Part shown: positions 47,276 through 59,509 of the stretch, piece after piece | How positions within the stretch are numbered: the first letter of the stretch is position 1 | How the letters are laid out: every line of letters starts with the position of its first letter | Assembly (NCBI GenBank): GCA_018806985.1 | Contig: JADANN010000315.1 | Location: 744,001-808,000, forward strand | Reading direction: 5' to 3' | Origin: Angiostrongylus vasorum | Lineage: Eukaryota > Nematoda > Chromadorea > Rhabditida > Metastrongylidae | Length of the DNA: 64,000 bases | The notes under the pieces: model-generated | Seen by the model: the letters and a program-made list of their open reading frames with translations, nothing else | Database searches by the model: none | What the model was told of the DNA's origin: nothing | Translations under genes and position numbers: made by a program

Positions 47276-47569
47276 TGCATTTCACGGGCGCTTGTGGCGC
47301 AGTGGTCGAAGGCACCATGCAACACACACGTAGAATCGATCCCAGCGCCCATGGCCCACCAAGCCTTCCACCACTCCGGGATGAGCAAATTGTTACCAGA
47401 CATGTTTGCGAGGATAGCAGCAGTGGCTCTATACATCGGTAGGCCACTGCGAGTCATTGTAAAGGCCAGATATGCATTCAATCACTTCCAGACGATGCAT
47501 GATGAAGTCAAATAGCGCACACGTCAGAGATTGGTCAACGCCGAGAGCTTTTTTTTGAGTGCATTTCAC
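47276..47569 (+). repeat. SINE family A, reference copy with 10-bp target duplication
   Basis: Body 47286-47559 (274 bp) lies between direct repeats of tgcatttcac (47276-47285 and 47560-47569). The head contains tggcgcagtgg, an exact match to the RNA polymerase III A-box pattern, with a weaker B-box-like tagaatcgatccc about 40 bp on. The tail is tcaacgccgagagcttttttt. tRNA-derived head, short length and target duplication identify a SINE mobilised by an endonuclease-bearing LINE; RTE elements in the window are candidate partners, unproven. Confidence 0.9.
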
Positions 47570-48200
47570 AAGTACTTTTTCTAGAATTATTTTGATCATT
47601 CCTTTTTATCCATTTTTTCAAATATTTCTAATTATCTTTTCTTTTATTGATCAGTAATGTCGAACAGTATTCCATTTCTTGTCAATAGAAGAGGAATTTT
47701 TGCAGGTGAAATAATTCTCATTGGAGATCCTTTCTTATGTTTTAGAGCTTTTTGGAGTGTCATCATAAATTTTCTATTTCTAAATTGAATTTTTGTAAAT
47801 GACTTCCAAGAAAAAAAAGGAAAAAGAAACGAGCAAGTTAGTGAATTTCCTTCTTCTTATTCTACCATTTGCTCAAAATCCTGCAACTTTGGAGGATGGC
47901 TCTTTCCGGAACTGTGATTAGAACCAACGATCATTTCCACTACGAGGTCTCCTCTACTCTCATCTACTGTCTCACATGCCCCATGTTAAGTATTCATTTA
48001 TTCTCAAGCTTATTTAAAGCACAGTTTTTTTACGAGGTCCGCTCTTATTCTATTCCATTCATTTTTGAAATGCGATGAGAAGAATGTGAAGAAAACTCAT
48101 TTTATAGACCATCAAGAAAGGAAACTTTATTTGAACAGAATGAGATAACTTTATTCCTAATAGAAAACATCTGTAGGTGCTAGAAGTATTTAATATTTTT
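47570..48200. other. AT-rich intergenic DNA, nothing recognised
   Basis: No open frame or repeat that I can support. Confidence 0.5.
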
Positions 48201-48204
48201 TATT

Positions 48205-48560
48205 CTTTCATTTTATACGACCCGTCTTCACATTTACTATGCGGATCCCTGTACTTTTCACATTCGATTCGTTTGCTCGCATCCATTGTCCACGAAGATT
48301 TTCGAATTTGCGTGTGGCTTCGGTTGCTGCTTGAGGATTTTCATTTCATCTAGGATGTCGTAAAATGCTGATCGAGTGATTTCTCCCTGGAGTCCTGAAA
48401 TAGCCGGGCTGGAGCGTTCCCAATTAGATTGTAGAGCGATTTTTTTTCCCGCACTAGTCCGGTACCAATTTTTCCGGCACTGGAGGTTTGAGAGCGTTGG
48501 TACACCGGGAGCGCAATCAAACTAGCACCATGCTCGTGATCGCCAACACTACTACCTATG
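48205..48560 (+). repeat. dispersed repeat family D, copy 1 (possible minus-strand coding remnant)
   Basis: Resembles 51240-51600 in order: gcttcggttg / gcttcggttac, catctaggatgtcg / catggatgtcattg, then a SINE-like block with cactagtccggtaccaattt. On the minus strand 48208-48390 reads as protein (RKFENLRGQWMRANES, ending VKTGRIK then stop), with a one-base break after ITRSAFYDILDE. Either a decayed gene or a repeat that contains one. Confidence 0.4.
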
Positions 48561-49549
48561 TGCTATCCGCTCCGTTGAAGAATTTATTACAATTCATAAA
48601 GTTGTCTAAATCCTCAGATGTGTCTAGACTATGTATGTTTGTCCCATTCCTCTTCGTATTGGCACTACAGTGTGCTTAGAGATCTGGACCAAACATTATG
48701 GACGCTAAAGGGTCCATATTGAGTTTAGCGAGTGCAGAGCTTTATTTTTTTACAGCAGTATATACAGCTAAAGTGGTGGGGATGAGGAAAACCACTTTGT
48801 TCACTTAACGATTTACAAGAAGCCATGTTTTTTTTCTTTTTTGGAAAAAGTCAATTGACAACACTGCAAAATACTTCTAAATTTCGACAGCAAAGCATTT
48901 TGTGTATGGAACATAGTAACACAAAATGAATAATAGCATTCATATCATCCATGTTCATAGAACGACAACGCAAAATTCCCTCAACAATCTCGTCATGTTC
49001 GAAATGCTTCAAGTCTTCTAGTTATTGGAAAAAGGATTTTTTATTCTCAAAAAGCCAAAAAGTCCGCGGCCGACGAAAAATTGCGTGTAGACCGTTGAGC
49101 CAGCCACGCATTGAAGTAGCCGAAGCGGAATGGACTAAAGTTGAGGATCTAACTTGTTTTCGTGTGCTTATGAGTCATACATAATTCATATGGCGTCGAT
49201 TGTTTTGCCATCGATGTTCACTAAAATGTCCGAGTTTGCGAAACTTGCTTTCATATGGTGTGCGTTTTCAATGTTCTGACTCAAAGTGTTTTTCAACATC
49301 TTTTGAAATACAAACGGATATCAGCAAAATACGGCATCTTTTTCAAAAACAAGAATCCGTTAACATGACTGGTTTAATAATACTGGTTTCCTCTTTCACG
49401 GAAAACCATGCTATAAAGATAATTTATTGGGGATCCACATTAGAAATGCAGTTATAGAAGAAAAGAAGTAATTCTAGGCATTTGTGGGAGTCGTTATCAT
49501 TGAGTTCTGTTATTCGTCGATGATGGTTAGTGTTGAGAGTAGATGATTA
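48561..49549. other. intergenic, nothing recognised
   Basis: Short Lys/Ser-rich plus-strand frames (48951-49184, 49200-49457) without a recognisable motif. Confidence 0.45.
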
Positions 49550-50258
49550 TAACTCAAAAAGACCGACTTTCTAAAAACCTCGGCATAGATAGTTGATGTA
49601 TTTATTTGTATGATCTTATAAGCCGATCTTCTTTAGCCGATGCGAGGTTGGTATAGGTCTTCGTTGACGTTGTCTTTGTTGTTGGTGTTGTTGGCCGATG
49701 GCTGACGTTTTTGGCGATTTCGCCTTCCTTAGAGGGTGGACGTATTTCATATAAGAATACTTTAATTATTCGGTGGAAAAAAAAGGCCAAACTATTAATG
49801 AAGATCAAACTTTTAAATAGACGCCATATTGTTAAAAAAAGGCTCCCCCCGTGATGTTACGAGTGGGACTGGGCCACGCGTTGCTCACGTGAGGCCGCGA
49901 GAGAGGCACACCCAGGGGTCAAAATAAAATAAATAACGACAACGACAACGAAGACCTATACCAACCTCGCATCAGCTTAAGAAGATCAGTTTATAAGATG
50001 ATACAAATAAATAGATGGGAATTTCGCTTACATCTATAGCGTATTAATGGCGTTGATTAGCGTAAAGCGTACGTCGGCGTTGTTTCTTTTTGATTGTGTT
50101 CGTGGAGTTGACGAAGACAGATGTCTTTTTGACAGCTTCGTTTTCCATGGTCGTTCCGATGCTTTGCTGTCGTCTTCGGATCTACAAGTAGTTTCTATAG
50201 TCGTATTCTCAGTCCCACTAATCCATCTGTTGATTTACTCTCCTATTTACAATTCACT
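49550..50258 (-). mobile_element. 0.7-kb non-autonomous element, copy 2
   Basis: Inverted, near-identical partner of 32980-33690, differing by scattered substitutions and short indels. It has the same internal inverted repeats (49609-49680 and 49940-50020). On the minus strand it carries ggcgaaatcgcc followed by aaaaacgtcagcc, the same degenerate hammerhead-like core. Confidence 0.75.
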
Positions 50259-50329
50259 GATCTTTGTTGCCACTGTTTTTCCAGTTGTGGAATTAACGAT
50301 GATGTTGACGAAAGGATGATTCAAGCACA

Positions 50330-52310
50330 ATTTCTCGTGATTCAAGCACAATTTCTCGTACATATTCGGCACTTTAGTTCAACTTACTTAGATGGCTATT
50401 GCCGATTTCGTACTTATTTCGAGAAATACGGCAGTGAACAAGAGCAATAGGAGAAAGAGATACAGTTGAAGAGAAAATTTGAATAGTGCCTACTTCAAGC
50501 GCTTGAATTGTCCTTTGCAGCTCAGGGCATTGCAAACGGTCACTAGCGGATTCATTAATTCTATGACATTATCTTCATCGTCATGTCCTTGTTCGAAAAG
50601 ATTTACAGAAATTGATGATGTATTAGTTATGACCACGTCCTTCCAACATTTCTTCGTTAAATTTGTTCGTTATGACGAATGTTAGTCGTCATCAAGAAAA
50701 TGCCACACACCAGCGCAATTTGCCGTTGCACCGAAACTCATGCGTCACTTCTGCTACATCGAGTTGGACAGTCTTAAGCAGCACTTTTTTTAAAAGTCAA
50801 GGTATTTATATCCATAAACCTAGCCAACGTCCTGTCAACAACTTCGTTGCAAGGTACCAGGTCTCTATCCGATCCACATGACCAGTGAACACTACTATTT
50901 TGTAAAGCTTAGCAGCTTCGAGAGTACATAGAAGGAAAATCTTCCTTAGCCTATAAATTAGCATTCAAAGAGAAAGTGTTCCAAAAAAGCGCACGATTAT
51001 TTGAAAAGTAAGGTCATTTAAGCAATCATATAAGTCAAGTAGAGCAATTCTCCATAATTTCTTTATTAATAAACAGTAGATGTTTGCCTTGATGGATATA
51101 CAGTTCACAGAAGTACAATTGTAGGACATAGTTAAGCAATCAGATAGCCAACACCGCGTTTACTAACCTTACAAGAAAGACTTTTTCAATGAAACGAAGT
51201 GCTAATTATTTTAATTATTTTGTATCTCTTGGTCTCCACCTATATTGCGACGATCCCAGCACGCGTTTCATTTCGCTGCGGCTCACGAAGGTCTTCGGAT
51301 CACAATATAGCTTCGGTTACCATTTAAGGATTTCGCATACTTCATGGATGTCATTGACTAATAGTCGATTTAATTCTTACTGAAATCCTTTGATAGTTAT
51401 GCTAGGACGCTCGTTGCTCTGCATCACATGTAGTCGCCGGCACAGGGAGCTTTTCACAGAAATGTTTGGTCCTACCTGCCGAATCCGGAACGATACGCAA
51501 CTCCGTTACCCCTCTCCGGGATCAAACCAGCGGTCATGTATGAATGGCACAAGTTACAATAAGTGCACAATAGGTTTTGTAAACAATTGTGCACAACGAG
51601 GGAAATAATAGCGTAATAAGCCTATGCTGATCGCATTGATAATCACAGAGGATTCTACTACTTCCTTATACTATAGAGTATTTGTTCAAATACGAAAAGG
51701 AAACCAGGCAAAAAAGGTGGTGAAACTAATTGGAAAAAAGGAAGTGGTGAATCGTTCCTATATCGATTTGCAATCATGCAACTAATTTACTCCAAAAATC
51801 GCAGTGAATCTTTCAAGAAGTTTCTTTTTTTTTACAATATTTCCTGTTCCCCGTAACCACATGATTGTTAGAAATCAGTACATGGTCTTTGAGGATTTTC
51901 TCTTACTCAAGAGTAATCATGTCAACTCAAAAAATTCTAGGCCTCCTAGCATGTTTTATAGAAGTGCTTTATCTTCCGTTAAAAGCAATACTACTTAACA
52001 GAAAATTTAACGATAACACATCTAGTGATAATTCACTTTGTCCAAAATGAACTCCCGAACTCAACTATAAAATCGCTGACTTCCTGTTATTCCACTATAG
52101 TTTTATCCCATTCAATTAAATATGTCTGCTCTAAAAATTGTCGGCAGAAAAAGTTGTACCGATTGCCTTTTTCTTGTTCGAGCTTTTTCTTTATTAATTA
52201 AGAAACTAAATACATACGTTGGAGAGTAAACTATTCTATGCTGGAGGTAGCACGAAATCCTATTTCCATGTATGCGATAAAGCCTTTTTTTTAAAATTCA
52301 GTACAGTTCT
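50330..52310. other. intergenic, no gene recognised
   Basis: Begins with a short 24-bp tandem duplication (gattcaagcacaatttctcg, twice at 50326-50360). The second family D repeat copy lies at 51240-51600. The open frames 50479-50881 and 51804-52050 show nothing recognisable. Confidence 0.45.
51240..51600 (+). repeat. dispersed repeat family D, copy 2
   Basis: Diverged direct relative of 48205-48560; includes a decayed tRNA-like block (minus strand ggtttgatcccgg). Confidence 0.35.
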
Positions 52311-52316
52311 TTTAAA

Positions 52317-52412
52317 ACAACGACAACAACAACGACAGCAACGACAACAGCAACAACAACAGTAATAATAACAACAACAACAACAAAAATATCAGCAACA
52401 ATTGCAACAAAT
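52317..52412. repeat. (CAA)n-rich simple repeat
   Basis: Imperfect CAA/CGA trinucleotide tract of about 95 bp, 0.37 kb upstream of the aquaporin start. Confidence 0.95.
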
Positions 52413-52777
52413 AATAATTTGGCAAACATAGCTAATGCTCCGAGGAAAAAAAGAAAAGTCTTCGCTATAAATTTTTTGTGGGCTTTTTTCTTTTTCCCCT
52501 TATTACGAAACTGTCAGTATCAGTTAACGTTTTGTACTCGGAAGTTTGTTTACGTTTTACGATTTGCGCTAAGGATAGGCCCTTCGGAACAAGTCTTTTA
52601 TGACTTTTGGTCATTTCTTAATTTCTTCATTTTATTATGAAGGAGACGTATGGGGGCGTTGTCCTACGGTATTCAACTTGGAGCGTCCTATTCATTTGCC
52701 ATGTCCATCTTCTTTTTCTTTGTTGTTTTCGTTCTTCGTTCTCCTGGTTTTTCCACTAATGCTCACGTCGTTGAGAA

Positions 52778-54695
52778 ATGGATGAGCTACGAGATCGAAT
52801 TAGCAGCACGCTTCGAATTGAAGACAATAAACTCGTTCGCGAGTTACTAGCCGAGTGTATAGGAACATTTTTTTCTTCTGGTATTTTTTTCTTTTCAATG
52901 CTATTTGTGTTTATTTTAGATATAGGAGTTTTGGGCGGTGTTGACCAGCAGTTTTACAGAGTTATAAGCCCTTCATATTTAGTTTATCGGCATCGCAGCT
53001 AATATACAAGCCGCTGCTTCTGTCGGTGGTAATATGACATCGTGTTATATCGCTTGGGGTCTTGGATTCATGTTTGCCGTATACCTTGCGGCTAGTGTAT
53101 CCGGTTAGTACGGTAAATCATAGTCACAGTTTTTCGCCATGCGTGGAAGTTAATCACGTTTATTTCACCTTTGCTATTATTGAACTCTGCGGACTCCATT
53201 GATCACCTTTTGTTTGCTTTGAATAACCTGTGACGATATTTTTAGGTGCTCACCTGAATCCTGCCATTTCTACTGCTCAATGTGTATTGGGTAACATTCC
53301 TATGTGGAAAGTCATCCTATATGCGATAGCTCAACTCATTGGGGCTTACTTGGGAGCAGCAGTCAGTTATTTTGGTCACCACGGTGAGTGAATTTAATCT
53401 TATATCTCTTCATCCAGTCAACCTCTGGTAAAATCAATATTTCCAAGAAGAAGAAAACGCCTTCCAGATGATCTTTGGAAGTTAGATGGTGGAAATCGAC
53501 ATGTGACTGGAGTTCGAGCAACAGCCGGTCTCTTCACCACTTTCCCATCGGCACACATGAGCACTTGGGGTAGCCTTCTAGATCAGGTCTCTACTACTGC
53601 TGCTGAAAAAAATTATAAAACTGCTATAAAAATATACATATTCAGACACTGCTTGCATACAAATGAATACTGTGATTTTCTAATATTATTCGATAATTCC
53701 ATGCGATTTCCTTCTACCTACTTTTCTTCGAACTCGAAAATCTCACATTATTCTTGTAAGTTTCTTCAGATCCTTGGCACTGCAATCCTTGCTGGCCTTA
53801 TCTGCCTTATCACCGACAAGCGACACAAGATCCCAACTGGATTTGTACCCCCAGCAGCCGGAGCGATTATGTGCATGGTATAGTAGAGTGTCATACCGTT
53901 AGCACTTTTCAAAAAACTAACCTCTCAACTTTCTGGCAGAACCAGAATCTTAGCAGACGTATACTCTACAGCTCATTGTGGGAATTTGAACAGCTACTGA
54001 TTAGATTAGATGATTTTTTAAACAAATGCGAGAGATTGTAAGGTAGTCTACCTATCAAATAAATTATATTTTTCCAAGAATAAAGCAGAACTTAGAAAAA
54101 GGGATGAAATTCCTCAAGAACAAATCAGAACAGAAATTCTTCTCGGCACATAGATCGCTATGACATATGGTGCGAACGGAGGATTTGCGATCAATCCTGC
54201 TCGAGATCTTGGACCACGACTGTTCACGCTTTGTGCCGGTTACGGCTGGGAGGTGTTCAGGTGCGCTGGTCATGTTGTTGCTTTGGAGTGCTCATTCTTT
54301 CCGAGTTACAGATATGCAGATACTGGAAATTAAGATGTTTCTTACTCAGATGTAGATCAGCTTTGCTATAACTTCATTATTGTGTTAGTAAATAAAGGAA
54401 TGAGTTTCCTCAAATACAATGAGCTTCTGCACTTACGCTGTTCTCTCTGGAAGTGAAACACATTGACAATAATGTCTTGGTTATCATTATCGTCTTTAGC
54501 GCCTACGGATACTACTTTTGGATTCCAATCGTCGGTCCTATGATTGGTGCCATAATTGGAGCATGGTTATATAAATTGTTTATCGGATTACATGGTCTTA
54601 ATGAAGATTTTGAGATTAGCTCAAAAGGATACAGTGTAAGTTTACCAATAAATCGAAATATCGATCGCAATGCTAAAACAGTTATCAGATCATAA
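52778..54695 (+). CDS. aquaglyceroporin (MIP family)
   Basis: Membrane channel for water and glycerol-like solutes. Exons: 52778-52880 (MDELRDRIS to [10 protein letters not shown]), 52983-53103 ([18 protein letters not shown] segments 1-2), 53246-53383 (first pore box HLNPAIS), 53468-53586, 53770-53877 ([17 protein letters not shown]), 54154-54260 (second pore box [10 protein letters not shown]) and 54500-54695 ([17 protein letters not shown], last TM, stop at 54693). The Asp after the second NPAR marks the glycerol-permeable subgroup. Phases agree except at exon 1, where the T7 run 52868-52874 must be T6 to give GTFFLL joined to [10 protein letters not shown] donor at GGATACAGT/GTAAGT could end the last exon early. 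About 290 residues, normal for the family. C. elegans has several paralogues; I do not assign one. Confidence 0.92.
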
Positions 54696-55023
54696 GAAGT
54701 TGAAGATCAATCCTTCATTTTATTTACTCAAGTACTAACGCATTTTTCGTTGTTGTCTGTTGAGTGCATGTAATGAGAAATTCTCTATGCTTGTATATTA
54801 ACTACGTTAAACTCGTACGACATGTGTAAAAACTCGTCCTCGCATTCTTGAACTCTGAAATGCTGAATATGGTAGAGGATTTCGTTTATCCAATATGTTA
54901 CACGATTGATTTGTTCATATCGTTTTCATATGCATGAATAAAAAATAAGTTCGTTTGAATTTTTGCATGAGAGCTTTGCTTCTGCGTCATCATCATATTT
55001 TGTACTCGATATATATTACAATT
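54696..55023. other. 3' flank of the aquaporin gene
   Basis: AT-rich, with possible polyadenylation signals (aataaa near 54938). No other feature. Confidence 0.4.
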
Positions 55024-55299
55024 ACGGCGCGTGTGGTGCAGTGATCGGAGGCGCCCTGCAACACACATGTGGAATCGATCCACATGCCCCTGGTCCACCA
55101 AGCCTTCCATCCCTCCTGGATCGGCAATTTAGTACCAGACTTGTCTGGGAGGACAGCCGCACTGCCTCGATACATCGGTAGGCCAAGGCGAGTCATTGTG
55201 AAGTCCAGATATGCATTCAATCACCTCCAAACGATGCTTAATGAAGTCGGCATGGCGCATCCCTCAGGGGACTGATCAACGCCGAGAGCTTATCCTTTA
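55024..55299 (+). repeat. SINE family A copy
   Basis: Full-length plus-strand copy with head gcgcgtgtggtgcagtgatc and tail gccgagagcttatccttt. Short flanking caatta on both sides may be a target duplication. Confidence 0.9.
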
Positions 55300-55568
55300 T
55301 TTAACACATTCAATTAATGATCCTGGTCTTGTGGGATTCATTAATAACGGAAGGAAAAAAATCGTAAATAAAAAACGTCTTCATTAGAAATGTTGGTAGA
55401 CTGACAATTTGACCTTTCAAATCATTTCACTTCTTGTTAGAATAATTATTAAAGTCTCCGAGATTCTTACGAAAAGAAAGAGATCTAGTATTTTTTTCAG
55501 ATTTTAGCATTCGAAAAGTTGATAACGACGAAGTCGGATAGTTTAATGATCGTTGTCAGTATATTAGG

Positions 55569-55906
55569 GAGTGTGTAGCGCAGTGGTCGGAGGCGCCCTG
55601 CAACATACTTGGAATTGATCCAGATACCCATGACACATCAAGCCTTCCATCCCTCCGGGGTCGGGAAATTCGTACCAGACTTGTCTGGGAGGATAGCAGC
55701 ACTAGCTCGATACATCGGTAGGACACCGCGAGTCAATGTAAACGCAGGCCAGATATGCATTCAATCACCTCCATACGAAACTTAATAAAGTCGAATGCAT
55801 GGCGCATCTCTCAGGGGATTGATCAACGCCGAGAGCTTCTTAGCTTTCATCACTATAACAACCCTAAATTTACCTGGACTGGGAAAGTTTACAGTTTAGG
55901 GGTTTT
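55569..55906 (+). repeat. SINE family A copy with shared 3' extension
   Basis: Plus-strand copy. Its 3' half and the next 70 bp (tagctttcatcactataaca through cagtttaggggtttt) are nearly identical, inverted, to 787-1000. The shared sequence runs past the usual SINE end, so the two sites share more than independent SINE insertion. Confidence 0.88.
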
Positions 55907-57300
55907 GACAAATGTCACTGATTTGTTTCATTAGCAAAAATGAGCTCTAACAATCGATGTGCGCTTTTTTTTCTCTTTGCTGCTTTGTATATTGCTTAAT
56001 TGCAGCCGAAGTAAGTCTATTAACACCCATATAGTTCGACATTTAATAAAGAATACATCTTGTTAGTAAAATGAACCCATCTGATCTCGACTTTGTTACA
56101 CTACTTTGTTGAATGCAAGTACTTAAAGTACTTGGTAATAACACAAATAAGTCAACGTAGTGAACGACATTACTTAAGTTCAGTAAACATTCCAGTTAAA
56201 AATCCTGAAAATCGTAATTCTAGGATTTTATGCCTCGTTCACAGGGTATTTTGATTGGCTACGACAACACGTTATCAAGGTGAGTGTATAACAATGTTTG
56301 TGATCGGACAAAAAACAAGTGCCGAAATGAATTCATTCACAATCACACATTGGTACTACGGAAAAAAAAGCTACTGAACCTTATGTTGGTGCGATGTACT
56401 AGATTAGGAAGCCCTTAACGACGTTCAAACGATGCAGTATAATAGAAATTCCATAAGGGAAACCCTAAGCGACTGCGCTAGCCGCTAGCGAGGTCAACCG
56501 TGACGACGAAACCGTAGTATATTGGATATTAAGGTCGGATCTAACTTCATAGTCTAGCAATCTGCAAAGCTATACCAACTGAGCAAAAGCACGGATAATT
56601 TTACCATACGGTTGAGGCGGACCATATGCTTATCTTCCACTAACCTCTTGAGTAGCGAATTTGAAAATTGTCCGGATATTTCAGAGAGAGTAACTTGCTA
56701 TGATAGAAGCATGAAAAAACTGCCTTAAGTTACTGAGAAGATCTAAATCTGAGCAAGAACCTTACCAGATTGAATAACGCACTAACGCAGCAAATCGTGC
56801 CCTGTGTGAGTCGGTGCGACGAGCCTTGGAAAAGATGCGATTATAGTTTAGTTGTGCAGATTTTGCGTTTTTTTTCGCTTCTACACAAGACACCAATGAT
56901 AGCGACTAGTTTTTACGTTGCACAGTCAACTCGTCAACTCACATCGACCTTACAACCCTTGTTGAGACTGCCATTCGCATTAAATACTATGTGGTACATC
57001 AAGACGGAAACCAAGCACCGTTCATCCGTTAAATGAACAAAAAAGATGGATCGATATTGTTCAATAACTGATGAGATTGTAAAATTTGACCTTTATTACT
57101 TCAAAAAGTAGAACCTGTCTGCTGTTGTTATTCAACGTAAAGTCCTTTGCGATGGGACTTTCACTATGGACTGAAGTGCTCACTTTTATGTACCAAACAA
57201 TTCGTTGCTGTCAATGAACGCAAGATTTTCGCGAGAAGCAGCAAAGATTATACGTACAACGTAAGATCGAATGGAACAGTTCCTATGATATCAATTAGAT
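55907..57300. other. intergenic, no gene recognised
   Basis: A tRNA-like remnant on the minus strand near 56500-56600 (gctcagttggtatagc followed by a poor B box) is probably another SINE relic. The frame 56770-57036 has no recognisable motif. Confidence 0.4.
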
Positions 57301-57311
57301 ATGATTGATAT

Positions 57312-57700
57312 AACCACAATAATGCTGAGATATTTGCAAAAGTCTGGACAGCAGGTGTCTGCGGTGGCAATGAACGCGCTATTGTCCTTTCCGGAGAGTG
57401 ACGCGTTCACCACCACTTCATGCGGGTCCTTCGTTTCTCCTCTCTCTCAGCTAGTTCCATCGATCGCTGCCATCATCAATCACCCGTCAACAGGGTTGAT
57501 CTGAGACCCGCATGATGTGGTAGTGAACGCGTTACTCCCCGGAAAGGACAATAGCGCGTTCATTCCCACCGCAGACACCTGCAGTCCGGAGTTTTGCAAA
57601 TATATCAGCATCATTGTGGTTGTTTCATAAATAATACCCTGCAGTGAAAACTTGTAAAAGGCATTAAATAAAAAAGTCAACATTATGATTGATGTTTCGA
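57312..57700 (+). repeat. SINE family B, palindromic head-to-head pair
   Basis: Left arm 57312-57427 and right arm 57505-57621 are inverted copies of about 116 bp (aacgcgctattgtcctttcc / ggaaaggacaatagcgcg) around a 77-bp loop. Beyond the right arm the family tail continues (taataccctgcagtgaaaac, aaaaaagtcaaca). The right arm is the plus-strand SINE; the left arm is an inverted partial copy. Confidence 0.85.
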
Positions 57701-57839
57701 TAGCATGTTCAACCACCGATGCCATGAGTCGTAAATAAGTCAACATCATTAGTGGCCGAAAAATTGCTCGTTGAAAGTCTTCAAAAATTCGGACCAATAA
57801 TCTATTTTATGAAAGCGTCTTTTTTACAGCACCAGTAAT

Positions 57840-57925
57840 TTTGTAGGGCAGCATGTAGCGTAATGGATAAAGTTGCGACACAAATGCATCCAAAGCGAAT
57901 CAAGCCCGTAATCTTTCCCGAAATG
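57840..57925 (+). repeat. tRNA-like SINE remnant
   Basis: catgtagcgtaatggataaa resembles an A box, and aatcaagcccg a weak B box. It does not fold into a convincing tRNA, so I call it a relic. Confidence 0.35.
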
Positions 57926-58139
57926 GTGAATTGCATGATACTTTTATGGCACCTTGACGACACTATGTATGGGGTCAGCACCGAATGCCTTCTTCATCAT
58001 TTTATTAAGACATTGTAATATAGGCTACAGCATCAGCTTAACCGGGTCCAATTCCGATTTTTGCTCTCCAGACCATTCCCGTAGACGAGTGAATGCTTAT
58101 AGCAGTGTTAGGATAAAAAAAAAACTGGCTGAGAGAAAG

Positions 58140-58290
58140 GCGCAGCAACGGCCCTCATTGATGCAGTGGTTAACACGTGAGCCATCGAAATCCGTAATCG
58201 TGGGTTCCAAGTTCATCTGCAGTTCCGAGTTTTGCTCATATCTCAGCACAATTAATAGGCAGTAAATAAAAAGTCAAACATTGTCGCTTA
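58140..58290 (+). repeat. SINE family B copy
   Basis: Plus-strand copy with head ttgatgcagtggttaacacg, B-box-like gtgggttccaagttc, then gagttttgctcatatctcag and the family tail aataaaaagtcaaacattg. Confidence 0.7.
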
Positions 58291-59505
58291 ACTAATAGTT
58301 CTGTAGTCCGTCAACCACCTCTTTTTCAGTGGTGAGTAAGCATTAGTGATTGATAGCTGTGGTAGAAGTAGCGGAAAGATATTCTACAACTTAAAAAACC
58401 TCTCTAATTCACTGTATGTTGTTCCCCTTTCTGACGCACTCGTCAGAATATAACGATTGGCTGAAAGTAGTCTAGTCTTTCCAAGCAAATAGATTTCAGC
58501 TCATAGTAGAATTTACTAGCTAGAATAAAGACCATCGTAACGTATGCACTGTTTCCATTAAGCTGGGGGATTTCCTGTTCTCCACATTGAAATCACAACT
58601 TCGTGTGGTCCACAAGTCGTTTTCTCGACCGCTTTTTTTTCTGTCGATAGTCATATTGCCAGCAGCCATGAAAATGAAATGAAAATAGTATTTCTATAAA
58701 AACTTTCATACATTTAAAACGAAAGGATAAATTTCCTCCTACAAGTATGTCAAATCTCAAAGCCGTCAAAGTTATCAAAGAAATTATCACATGACACTTA
58801 AAAACCCGCATCGCCAGGTTTATAATAACCAGCACCTAAATCTCCAAAATTTAGTAGAGCTAACAACGTTCTACGTTTTTACAAATGAAGTTGGTAGTAT
58901 TGAATCGATGTTGATAATCTACTGAACTCTTCAGGTCGTCTGCCAATGCAGTCATTCAAAGGCCGGAAATCGACACACGCTACTAATTTCGACGAATATC
59001 AAAATAATTCATCGTTAAATCTTTTTCTTTCTAGATTTTCTTTCAATCATTTTATTCTAGCAGAATGTTTCTCGTGAATCCTAAGAAACTGCTTCGTTTT
59101 CAGATTAGAAAACGCAGAATTCCTCTTCTAGATATGCTCGTATGCATGAAATGCACTCTCTCCGACTATACTAAATGCAATTCGCTCTCAAACTATATGT
59201 TCTTGATCTTTTTCCCGCATTGATATCAATGCAATTCGTTTCGGTTGCTTGTTATTGATTTTCTTCTTGGTAAACGTTTCTCTTGCAAATATGTTTATAG
59301 TGTGCTAATACCATTGCACTTATGTCTTCAATATAGACAGAAACACACGAGCAATTCATGAGAAAACCACAAAACGATATGAAAATCTATGGAAAGTATA
59401 ACGCCTTCCTGGATATTTTCCAGTTTTCTAACACTAACTAAAAAAAGGAAATTCACGCAGAAACTTTCCAGTAAACATTTTCTCAGGAACAAGTGATCTA
59501 ATTTT
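58291..59505. other. AT-rich intergenic DNA, nothing recognised
   Basis: No supported gene or repeat. Confidence 0.5.
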
Positions 59506-59509
59506 GATC

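Noticed and set aside
56500..56600. tRNA gene on the minus strand
   Set aside because: Only the A-box-like half (gctcagttggtatagc) is good; no anticodon arm or acceptor stem can be drawn, so it is treated as a SINE relic.
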